Part shown: one piece after another, positions 5,164 through 10,636 of the stretch
How the letters are laid out: every line of letters starts with the position of its first letter
Numbering within the stretch: position 1 is the stretch's first letter
Source of the DNA: a virus
Direction: 5' to 3' (one strand)
Virus record (IMG/VR): IMGVR_UViG_3300025769_000832
Span: 1 to 24,102 of that record
DNA length: 24,102 bases
Made by a program: the position numbers and the translations under genes
The notes under the pieces: generated by a model
Told to the model about the DNA's origin: nothing
Database searches by the model: none
What the model saw: the letters and a program-made list of their open reading frames with translations, nothing else

Positions 5164-5526
5164 GTTTGTCGTGATGGTCGTTATTGCACCATCTCTTGCA
5201 CCAGCACTTTCATTTCTGAAGTCCATTGCAAAATTACTTGCGGCAAGAGTGCGGGGATTAAAGGTTAATCCGATAGCTGTGTTCGCACTATTTTGGCCCG
5301 AACCATTGGGTGCATAATCTGCATCACTCATTGAGTTGGTGAAACTTGCAGTGTAATCACCTGTTCCATTGTCAGCGATTGAAGCAATATTTATTGAAGC
5401 CCTAATTGCCAGTGTACCTGTACTATTAAAATTTGCCCAAGCCTTCGCCGCACTTTGCTTAGTCAACTCAACAGGTGACGTACCGTCCTTCGCCGCAATG
5501 CTATCTACATTCAATACGCTGGTCAT
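5149..5526 (-). CDS. Array paralogue 5: short tail-fibre/adhesin-type protein
   Basis: This is a 125-aa protein. ATG 5526 overlaps the TGA of the upstream gene and has GGAG seven bases ahead, so I prefer it to an in-frame TTG further upstream. The N terminus has D-G-T-S-P-V-E-L-T-K-Q at 14-24, nearly the same as in paralogue 1. The core is K-A-W-A-N-F-N-S-T-G-T-L-A at 28-40, A-S-I-A-D-N-G-T-G-D-Y-T at 48-59 and S-M-S-D-A-D-Y to 71. Residues 72-121 are variable, with N-P-R and a D-F-R-N-E segment, and the end is G-D-L-A. It follows the second long fibre-type gene, as paralogue 1 follows the first. Confidence 0.8.
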   Translation of the reverse strand: MTSVLNVDSIAAKDGTSPVELTKQSAAKAWANFNSTGTLAIRASINIASIADNGTGDYTASFTNSMSDADYAPNGSGQNSANTAIGLTFNPRTLAASNFAMDFRNESAGARDGAITTITTNGDLA

Positions 5527-5984
5527 ACGATACTCCAATATCCGTTAACAGTGACGGTGGCATTGTCCTGTGTGATAGGCCCAGCCGATACGCCATTCTC
5601 ATCGCTGTCAATCGTAATGTCTGCGCTGATGGTCTGCCCATTCAAACGGATGATGCTGTCATTGCCCTTGAATGGATAGCGTGTGTCACTTTCAGTCTTG
5701 GTGTAGCTGTTCGCAATGCTAAAGGCATCATAGGCTACAATCTCCACCACATCATTCAAGCTGGCACCAGTGATAAGCACGATGCTTGTGCCGCTGGTGG
5801 CTGTGTAGTCAGTCACAGGCTTGAGTAGCACACCATTCTGATACACATCGACATACAGGCCATCCGTGTAGGTCAGTGTCTTGCTATCTGCATCACTGCC
5901 AGTAAAGCTAGTTTGACCAGCAGTGGCTTGGTAGATGTATCGGTTGCGAACACCGAAGGATGGGGATTTACCTATGTATGCCAT
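5523..5984 (-). CDS. Long fibre-type protein, copy 2
   Basis: This 153-aa protein is a paralogue of the 8376-8840 product. Both begin M-A-Y-[IL]-G-x-S-P. Both carry a beta-rich N-terminal half; here it is V-D-V-Y-Q-N-G-V-L-L-K-P-V-T-D-Y-T-A at 45-62, then G-T-S-I-V-L and D-V-V-E-I-V-A-Y. That is a segment type common at the start of marine-phage tail-fibre proteins. Both end in T-I-D-x-D-E-N and A-G-P-[IL]-T followed by T-V-T-V, a pattern of short beta repeats likely to trimerise. Here the end is N-G-Y-W-S-I-V. The start is ATG 5984, from the TAATG overlap with paralogue 4. Likely a fibre or adhesin subunit. Confidence 0.75.
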   Translation of the reverse strand: MAYIGKSPSFGVRNRYIYQATAGQTSFTGSDADSKTLTYTDGLYVDVYQNGVLLKPVTDYTATSGTSIVLITGASLNDVVEIVAYDAFSIANSYTKTESDTRYPFKGNDSIIRLNGQTISADITIDSDENGVSAGPITQDNATVTVNGYWSIV

Positions 5985-5998
5985 TATGCTAGGTCTCC
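5982..5998 (-). promoter_or_regulatory. GDLA-coded Shine-Dalgarno (array gene 4 to fibre copy 2)
   Basis: GGA GAC CTA GCA TAA TG serves a gene outside the short-paralogue family, so the device is not limited to paralogue-to-paralogue junctions. Confidence 0.75.
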
Positions 5999-6379
5999 GT
6001 GATAAACGTACGAACAAGTGCTTAAATCAGCTAATGAACCACTGGTGTTGTGCATACTCTGTTGTGGGCTGCCAGAGGAACTTTTTGCTTCAGTGGTGGA
6101 TACGCTTACTCCGTAAGAAGAACTATTTCCTATTGAATTTGAACTAATCGGATAATTTGCTGAACTCATATTATTTATTAAATTAGGCGTAAATCTTCCC
6201 GCTGACGTATCAGTTATTGAAGTCGTATTCAGGCTATCCAAAACAGCGGGCGTGGCTTGATTAAAATCACCCCAAGACTTCGCCAACCCCTGCTGGACAG
6301 AAGTGGTTACAGCACCGCCCTCAGACGTAGCCGTCAGGTTTGCACCCAAACCATCCTTTACAATCTGTGTCAGTGCCAT
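5984..6379 (-). CDS. Array paralogue 4: divergent short tail-fibre/adhesin-type protein
   Basis: This 131-aa protein is the most divergent core in the family. The N terminus keeps A-T-S-E-G-G-A-V-T at 17-25 and V-Q-Q-G-L-A-K-S-W at 28-36, as in paralogues 2 and 6. The N-G-T-G-T turn is replaced by N-Q-A-T-P, and the usual G-T-G-x-Y reads S-A-G-R-F. L-D-S-L-N-T-T-S-I-T-D and N-N-M-S-S-A-N-Y remain. The variable region (77-127) is very Ser-rich, and the end is H-G-D-L-A. It has a conventional GGAGATAGG ribosome-binding site after the assembly-protein gene, so it restarts the array after that insertion. Confidence 0.75.
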   Translation of the reverse strand: MALTQIVKDGLGANLTATSEGGAVTTSVQQGLAKSWGDFNQATPAVLDSLNTTSITDTSAGRFTPNLINNMSSANYPISSNSIGNSSSYGVSVSTTEAKSSSGSPQQSMHNTSGSLADLSTCSYVYHGDLA

Positions 6380-6390
6380 AACCTATCTCC

Positions 6391-6765
6391 TTATGCGTAA
6401 GGGCTATCGCCAAGTACGTCTGTATCCCAAGCTGCTTTTAGGTCGTTAATGTTAGAGGCTGATGTAATTGCAGAGTCTGCCGGTGCATCGCGCAGCGCAG
6501 CTTTCTTGGCTACTGATGCTGCTTTAGCAGTTGCATCGTCAGCTTCTAATGCCTTCATATACACAACATCCTCTGCATCAAGCAGTGGTGCGCGAACCTC
6601 ACGAACCTTGTCCTGGAATATTGTCTTTGCTGTTTCTAAATCCTCTGAGATAACTGAACCGCTAAGTGTCCAAGCACCTCTAAAGTCTCTGCTGTTTGGA
6701 ACGGTAGCAGTTGAAGCGTCAATCTGATTACCGTCCTTGTCTACGATGTAAGTTGTAACTGCCAT
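6391..6765 (-). CDS. Tail-fibre-assembly-like protein
   Basis: This 124-aa protein has S-R-D-F-R-G-A-W-T-L-S-G at 24-35, then a helical region with a K-V-R-E-V-R-A-P-L-L-D motif, D-V-V-Y-M-K-A-L-E and A-L-R-D-A-P-A-D. It closes with N-D-L-K-A-A-W. This order (R-x-F-R-x-A-W, then R-x-x-R-x-P-L-L, then L-R-D, then L-K-x-x-W) is the pattern I know from small phage proteins encoded beside tail fibres and often labelled tail-fibre assembly or DUF4376-like. It probably chaperones folding or attachment of the fibres around it. AGGAGA stands seven bases before ATG 6765. The gene sits inside the adhesin array, splitting paralogues 3 and 4. Confidence 0.65.
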   Translation of the reverse strand: MAVTTYIVDKDGNQIDASTATVPNSRDFRGAWTLSGSVISEDLETAKTIFQDKVREVRAPLLDAEDVVYMKALEADDATAKAASVAKKAALRDAPADSAITSASNINDLKAAWDTDVLGDSPYA

Positions 6766-6774
6766 TGTTTTCTC

Positions 6775-7242
6775 CTATGCGGCTACAGTTAGGTCATCAG
6801 AGATACGCCAAGCGTTTCTCCATTCGCGAGTTTGTGGTAACTGCTGCTTAGTACAGATTACCATCTTTGGGCGGTTGCCCTCATCCCAAGTCTGCCATAC
6901 AGACTGTGGACAATCTTTCATAATCAAGTATTCAATTGCTTCTTCTTCAGTCATTGCTGGCATTGGTTCTGTCTCATGCAACAGATAGCCACGAGTATGC
7001 TTCTTGAAGTCAGGTTGTGCTTCGTCCTTCGCCAGTTCGTGATATACCCAGACAGGTGGTAAGATACCGCCCTGAAGCGCACACGCCATCCAGTTAGGGT
7101 CAGGCACAAGTATCTTAGCGCACTCGTCAATGCTGCTTTCATAAACAACACGATAGTCTGACTGCACACCCTCTAGGTTTTCCTTTGCCCAGCATAGGCG
7201 GTCAAACAGGTGTGTGCCTTGAAATTCAGGTGTCACTGTCAT
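6775..7242 (-). CDS. Conserved phage protein of unknown function inside the fibre array
   Basis: This 155-aa protein starts at ATG 7242, overlapping the TGA of paralogue 3. It has L-F-D-R-L-C-W-A-K-E-N-L at 13-24, a Trp/Pro-rich middle (V-P-D-P-N-W-M, P-P-V-W-V-Y-H-E-L) and an acidic segment with E-E-E-A-I-E-Y-L. The last part reads R-E-W-R-N-A-W-R-I-S. It is soluble, with no repeats. I recall similar proteins beside tail-fibre genes in marine podophages but know no function. The R-E-W-R-N-A-W segment echoes R-D-F-R-G-A-W in the next gene, so the two may be partners or have a shared origin. Confidence 0.65.
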   Translation of the reverse strand: MTVTPEFQGTHLFDRLCWAKENLEGVQSDYRVVYESSIDECAKILVPDPNWMACALQGGILPPVWVYHELAKDEAQPDFKKHTRGYLLHETEPMPAMTEEEAIEYLIMKDCPQSVWQTWDEGNRPKMVICTKQQLPQTREWRNAWRISDDLTVAA

Positions 7243-7613
7243 GCGAGGTCTCCCGATGTTTGAAAACAAACCTGAGAACAATCTGTTGCAGAATTATTTT
7301 CATATGACTTAATACCACGCACAGTAGCTGAACGGTTTGTTAAAGTTAAATTAGCGCCTTGATTTGAAGAAGCGTTGTTTTTGGCTGTGGTGGTGCAATA
7401 GTTGCTAGAACTAAAGGCACTAGAGTGGGTAAAGTCATAGTCGCCAGTTCCACTGTCAGCAACAGATGCCACGTTTAGGCTGTCGTCTAATGAGATTGTT
7501 CCTGTGCCGTCTAATATAGCCCAGCTTTTTACACTACCATTCACAACGTAACTTGTATCAAGTGACCCAGCGGTGCTGTGTTCCAGCGTATCTGCTATAA
7601 TTTTTCCAGCCAT
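7239..7613 (-). CDS. Array paralogue 3: short tail-fibre/adhesin-type protein
   Basis: This 124-aa protein starts at ATG 7613 by TAATG overlap. The N terminus is M-A-G-K-I-I-A-D-T-L, then V-V-N-G-S-V-K-S-W at 23-31, a variant shared only with paralogue 7. The core runs D-G-T-G-T-I-S-L-D-D-S-L-N at 35-47, A-S-V-A-D-S-G-T-G-D-Y-D at 49-60 and S-S-S-N-Y to 72. The variable part holds an N-N-A-S-S-N-Q-G stretch and three cysteines, more than in most sister copies. The end is S-G-D-L-A. It is the fourth gene of the first block. Confidence 0.8.
   Translation of the reverse strand: MAGKIIADTLEHSTAGSLDTSYVVNGSVKSWAILDGTGTISLDDSLNVASVADSGTGDYDFTHSSAFSSSNYCTTTAKNNASSNQGANLTLTNRSATVRGIKSYENNSATDCSQVCFQTSGDLA
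7240..7253 (-). promoter_or_regulatory. GDLA-coded Shine-Dalgarno (array gene 3 to the 155-aa gene)
   Basis: GGA GAC CTC GCA TGA with GGAG seven bases ahead of ATG 7242; the downstream gene is not a paralogue. Confidence 0.75.
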
Positions 7614-7627
7614 TATGCGAGGTCTCC
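7611..7627 (-). promoter_or_regulatory. GDLA-coded Shine-Dalgarno (array gene 2 to 3)
   Basis: GGA GAC CTC GCA TAA TG; the ATG shares its first base with the end of the TAA stop region. Confidence 0.75.
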
Positions 7628-8002
7628 TAAAACCATAAACTGCGCTTCTGAAACATCCGCAACAGAACCTGTGCTTCCCACACGATAAAATGTATCTACA
7701 TATGCTACATTCATTTCGTTGCCGGAACATACGTTAGTGCTTGCGTTGCCAGCAAAACCAGCGGCTGCGTAGTCATTGTTTGCCATATTGTTTGTGTAGT
7801 TGGGGCGGTAATTTCCTGTGCCAACATCCGTAAGACTGGCGTAGTTTAGGCTGTTAGTAATGGATGTTCCTGCATTGTGCTGTATCCAAGCCTTCATCAA
7901 ACCCTGCTGCAACTGCATAGTCGCCGCACCGCCTTCAGAGGTCACTGTGATGTCACCAGCGGAGGTCTTGCCAGTGAGGGTGTCTACTTTTATCTCACTC
8001 AT
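7613..8002 (-). CDS. Array paralogue 2: short tail-fibre/adhesin-type protein
   Basis: This is a 129-aa protein. It opens M-S-E-I-K-V-D-T-L-T and has A-G-D-I-T-V-T-S-E-G-G-A-A-T at 15-28 and L-Q-Q-G-L-M-K-A-W at 31-39, almost as in paralogue 6. The core is somewhat degenerate (H-N-A-G-T-S-I in place of N-G-T-G-T-I), but N-S-L-N-Y-A-S-L-T-D and G-T-G-N-Y are kept, ending with N-N-M-A-N-N-D-Y at 71-78. Variable residues 79-125 follow, then G-D-L-A. The start overlaps the TGA of paralogue 1. Confidence 0.8.
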   Translation of the reverse strand: MSEIKVDTLTGKTSAGDITVTSEGGAATMQLQQGLMKAWIQHNAGTSITNSLNYASLTDVGTGNYRPNYTNNMANNDYAAAGFAGNASTNVCSGNEMNVAYVDTFYRVGSTGSVADVSEAQFMVLGDLA

Positions 8003-8379
8003 GCTAGGTCTCCAATCAAACCAGTAGATTGCAAATCTTGGTCTTGTAAGGTACTTGCACTTCCAAAATTTCTTGACCGCATAGCACTCGTTGTCTGTGT
8101 AGAAATTGCGTATGGCGACATAACAACAGCAGCGTGAGTAGCACCCGCACCAGCATTCCCAAAGATTGCGTAGTTTACTGCGCTGAAGGCATTGCTAATT
8201 GTTACAGTATAGTCGCCTGTTCCATTGTCCGTAAGACTACTAAAGTTAAGACTGTCTCGTGCTGCAATCGTACCTGTGCCGTTAAAGTTTACCCACGATT
8301 TTAATGCTTCCTGTTTAGTCAGTGTGACAGGACTGGTGCCATCGCTGGCAGTGATTGTGTCTGTGCGTAATTCACTCAT
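7999..8379 (-). CDS. Array paralogue 1: short tail-fibre/adhesin-type protein
   Basis: This is the first of the eight short paralogues in transcription order, 126 aa, and gives the clearest view of the family plan. Residues 1-25 are an N-terminal segment (M-S-E-L-R-T-D-T-I, then D-G-T-S-P-V-T-L-T-K-Q). The core is 26-70 (L-K-S-W-V-N-F-N-G-T-G-T-I-A, R-D-S-L-N-F-S-S-L-T-D-N-G-T-G-D-Y-T-V). A variable region follows at 71-122, and the invariant G-D-L-A at 123-126. The core motif is familiar from C-terminal parts of large marine-phage tail fibres; here it is a free-standing protein. The preceding gene ends with GGTGATAGCATGA, a weaker version of the same start device. Confidence 0.8.
   Translation of the reverse strand: MSELRTDTITASDGTSPVTLTKQEALKSWVNFNGTGTIAARDSLNFSSLTDNGTGDYTVTISNAFSAVNYAIFGNAGAGATHAAVVMSPYAISTQTTSAMRSRNFGSASTLQDQDLQSTGLIGDLA
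8000..8013 (-). promoter_or_regulatory. GDLA-coded Shine-Dalgarno (array gene 1 to 2)
   Basis: GGA GAC CTA GCA TGA with ATGA overlap; first use of the device in the direction of transcription. Confidence 0.75.
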
Positions 8380-8840
8380 GCTATCACCAGATTACCGCCG
8401 GATGTTACCGTCAGTGTTACCCCTGTTGCTACAGTCAATGGCCCAGCAGCCAGTGCATTTTCATCTGCATCAATGGTTGTGTTGGTGTCTAGCTGTTGCT
8501 GATGGACACGGAAAATGTCGCCACCGCCAGCATTAATCTCACCATTCTCACCTTTGAATGTGCCACCACCACCACCGCCAGTAGATGTTACAAGGGCTTT
8601 GCCTTGAAAGTTCACATAGAAATCATCTGTAGCAACAATGCTGCCTGTCATAGACAAGCTAGTGCCACTTACAGTGTACGCAACGGTAGGTTCCTGACGG
8701 ACATTGTTTACAAAAACCTCTATCTCAGCAGCGTTACCTACGGGATGGTCTAGCGTAAAAGATGTGCCAGTGCCACCAGTCAAGTCCTGATAGGCCATTG
8801 CTGTGGTTTGTACTGCCGGTGATAACCCAAGGTATGCCAT
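8376..8840 (-). CDS. Long fibre-type protein, copy 1
   Basis: This 154-aa protein starts M-A-Y-L-G-L-S-P and pairs with the 5523-5984 gene. Its first half has I-E-V-F-V-N-N-V-R-Q-E-P at 40-51 and V-S-G-T-S-L-S-M-T, the beta-rich fibre segment. A six-glycine run at 88-93 separates this from the C-terminal part. There, G-T-F-K-G-E-N-G-E-I-N leads to T-T-I-D-A-D-E-N-A-L-A-A-G-P-L-T at 121-136 and a strand-repeat ending L-T-V-T-S-G-G-N-L-V-I-A. The flexible glycine linker suggests two separately folding halves. It probably forms part of the tail-fibre or adhesin complex; no catalytic motif is visible. Confidence 0.75.
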   Translation of the reverse strand: MAYLGLSPAVQTTAMAYQDLTGGTGTSFTLDHPVGNAAEIEVFVNNVRQEPTVAYTVSGTSLSMTGSIVATDDFYVNFQGKALVTSTGGGGGGTFKGENGEINAGGGDIFRVHQQQLDTNTTIDADENALAAGPLTVATGVTLTVTSGGNLVIA

Positions 8841-8850
8841 TGGCTAATCC

Positions 8851-9195
8851 TTATGTAATATCTAGGTGACTCATATGCACATCGGCAGATGAGGCTGTGT
8901 CTGACGTTACCTTCAATACATCACCTGGTTCCATCACAACTTTCTGGTCGCCGCCTATAACAACCAGCGAACCACCAACGGGAACCGGTGCATCCTTCAC
9001 AAGATAAACGCTGTCTACCGCGCCAGATGTGCGGCCCGAACCGTCAAGTTGCACATCAACTGCAATCTGTGATGTAACGATGTTGGCAATACTTAGACCA
9101 ATGATTGTCGTCTCAGTGCTACTAGGACAGGTGTAAATTGTTGCGGCACCTGTGCCTACCGCTGTATCTGTCTCTGATAAAAATGCGTTTGCCAT
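8851..9195 (-). CDS. Small virion/tail accessory protein, beta-rich
   Basis: This 114-aa protein begins M-A-N-A-F-L-S and has I-Y-T-C-P-S-S-T-E-T-T-I-I-G-L-S-I-A-N at 20-38. It continues with alternating hydrophobic strands (V-A-V-D-V-Q-L in variant form, S-L-V-V-I-G-G) and V-M-E-P-G-D-V-L-K-V-T-S. The I-G-L-S-x-A-N and E-P-G-D-x-L-x-V-x-S patterns are typical of small beta-sandwich proteins encoded beside phage fibres and decoration proteins. The structural role is inferred. AAGG precedes ATG 9195, four bases after the fibre gene's stop, so it is probably coupled to the fibre. Confidence 0.65.
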   Translation of the reverse strand: MANAFLSETDTAVGTGAATIYTCPSSTETTIIGLSIANIVTSQIAVDVQLDGSGRTSGAVDSVYLVKDAPVPVGGSLVVIGGDQKVVMEPGDVLKVTSDTASSADVHMSHLDIT

Positions 9196-9199
9196 TGCC

Positions 9200-10588
9200 T
9201 TATCCTAACGCTATTGCCATTGCGATGCCGCCATCGCCTGTTGCCGGTAAGTTCGTCAGCCCAGAACCATCGCCCGATACTGATGTTGCCGATACCCCAC
9301 CAGTAACCAAAATACCGCCTGCGCGTACAGCCAGCTTTTCACTGCCTTGGTGATACAACGTAACTGACTTGGTTGCGCCTGGTGACATTTCCATTGTTAG
9401 GTTACTGTTGGCCTTGCTGCGGAAAGCGTAACCATCAGCCTTGAATATGTTGTTGTTGCTACCGCTGTCATGCACGATAGTTAGGTCACTGTCGTCACCA
9501 AACACCGCTGCCACATCATCGCCATAAACAATGTCGCCTGTCATTGTACCACCAGACAATGACAATACAGAACCACCAGAGATGTAAGCCGCTACCCAAG
9601 CTGTGCCTGTGTAGACTTTCATAGCGCCATCTGTGCTATTAAAGTACAGCATGCCAGCAACTAGCGCGTCACCGTCATTGTCCGTTGCAGGGTCTGATGC
9701 CTTAGCGCCAAGGTATCTGTCATCAAAATTATCATATGCAGCTAGTGTATTTGCCTCTGCTGTCTGGGCTGCTGTCGCTGAGTTAGCTGCTGCTGTTGCG
9801 CTGGTGGACGCAGCCGATGCGCTTGTAGCCGCAGCAGACTCAGAGTTGGACGCATTTGTTTCTGATGTTGACGCAGCCGATGCGCTTGATGCCGCTGCCG
9901 AGGCTGATGCCGCTGCCGAAACAGCGTCTACAATCAATGCCCAATAAGTAGTGTTTGTAAGTGCAGTGCCAGTAGGCGAATCCTGCAACGCAATGTATAC
10001 GTTGTTTAGCTGCGCTGTTGTGGTGGACTTAACCAGGTCACGGGCATCATAGTCTACAGTCGTTACAGTAGCGTCCGTGCCTCTAAAGATGCCAATCTCT
10101 TGTAGAACTGTTAAGTCACCGCTACCGTCAAAACCAAGCACCTTGTTGGCACGGGCTGATGCACCAACTGTAAATTCTGCCGTGGCAATCTCGTTTGTTT
10201 TAGACAGTTTAACCGCACGGCCTATTTCTTCTTGTAATTCCTGCGTGATAAATGTCAGCTTGTCCAGCGCGTTTTCGTGTGATTCTGCTGGGAATGGGTC
10301 GTTAGGTGTATAGTCCGTAATCTGGGTCAGGGGGGTTGACCTAATCAGCACCACAGTCTTGCCACTAGCAGGGGCTGTGCCAAAAGTAATGTTGCCACCA
10401 CCAGCATCGCCTACGCCTGATACAGTGTAATGCGTGGTCTTTGTCTGTGTGCTTTCAGCAGCCGTTGCATCATCACGCAGAATAACCGCAATGTCGTCAT
10501 CGTCAAAAATCTTGAACGTGTACGCGAATACGGTTGTGCTTCCGTTGCCGGAATAGCTATTTCTGGTGTTGGTGCTACTTACTGTCAT
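9200..10588 (-). CDS. Tail fibre protein, T7 gp17-like N terminus
   Basis: This 462-aa protein begins with the virion-attachment domain of T7-type fibres at about 1-135. Recognisable parts are S-Y-S-G-N-G-S-T-T-V-F-A-Y-T-F-K-I, V-V-L-I-R-S-T-P-L-T-Q and F-P-A-E-S-H-E-N-A-L-D-K-L-T-F-I-T-Q-E-L. Residues 220-282 are an almost pure Ala/Ser/Thr region, likely a trimeric coiled-coil stalk. Then come R-Y-L-G-A-K, G-M-L-Y-F-N-S-T-D-G and M-K-V-Y-T-G-T-A-W, seen in many marine fibres. The C terminus (345-462) contains G-D-G-S-G-L-T-N-L-P and no obvious peptidase. It anchors to the tail and extends toward the receptor. AGGAG precedes the ATG. Confidence 0.9.
   Translation of the reverse strand: MTVSSTNTRNSYSGNGSTTVFAYTFKIFDDDDIAVILRDDATAAESTQTKTTHYTVSGVGDAGGGNITFGTAPASGKTVVLIRSTPLTQITDYTPNDPFPAESHENALDKLTFITQELQEEIGRAVKLSKTNEIATAEFTVGASARANKVLGFDGSGDLTVLQEIGIFRGTDATVTTVDYDARDLVKSTTTAQLNNVYIALQDSPTGTALTNTTYWALIVDAVSAAASASAAASSASAASTSETNASNSESAAATSASAASTSATAAANSATAAQTAEANTLAAYDNFDDRYLGAKASDPATDNDGDALVAGMLYFNSTDGAMKVYTGTAWVAAYISGGSVLSLSGGTMTGDIVYGDDVAAVFGDDSDLTIVHDSGSNNNIFKADGYAFRSKANSNLTMEMSPGATKSVTLYHQGSEKLAVRAGGILVTGGVSATSVSGDGSGLTNLPATGDGGIAMAIALG
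9807..9887 (-). repeat. 18-bp direct repeat in the fibre stalk
   Basis: The same 18 bases (gacgcagccgatgcgctt on the + strand) occur at 9807-9824 and 9870-9887, a 63-bp period equal to 21 codons. They encode part of the Ala/Ser stalk and suggest stalk growth by in-frame duplication. Confidence 0.75.
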
Positions 10589-10636
10589 GTTTTACTCCTA
10601 GCCGTAATTTAGCAGATAACGGGTATTTTATAAATA

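Noticed and set aside
3920-8013. The hexamer GGTCTC (+ strand) occurs at each of the eight GDLA junctions, like a restriction or recombination site.
   Set aside because: It follows directly from the codons GGA GAC C on the - strand, so the ribosome-binding explanation is sufficient.
3922-8379. Diversity-generating retroelement as the source of variable adhesin domains.
   Set aside because: I see no reverse transcriptase, no template repeat and no adenine-directed variation between near-identical repeats. Variable regions differ in length and sequence throughout, which fits recombination or divergence. A retroelement outside the window cannot be excluded.
9633-9947. Ala/Val/Asp-rich 104-codon frame on the + strand.
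   Set aside because: It is the mirror of the Ala/Ser stalk repeat of the tail fibre, where stop codons are rare in several frames.
10629-10636. TATAAATA on the + strand, resembling a T4-type late promoter.
   Set aside because: All genes for many kilobases downstream on that strand are absent; the coding strand is the opposite one, and the short AT-rich gap makes chance likely.
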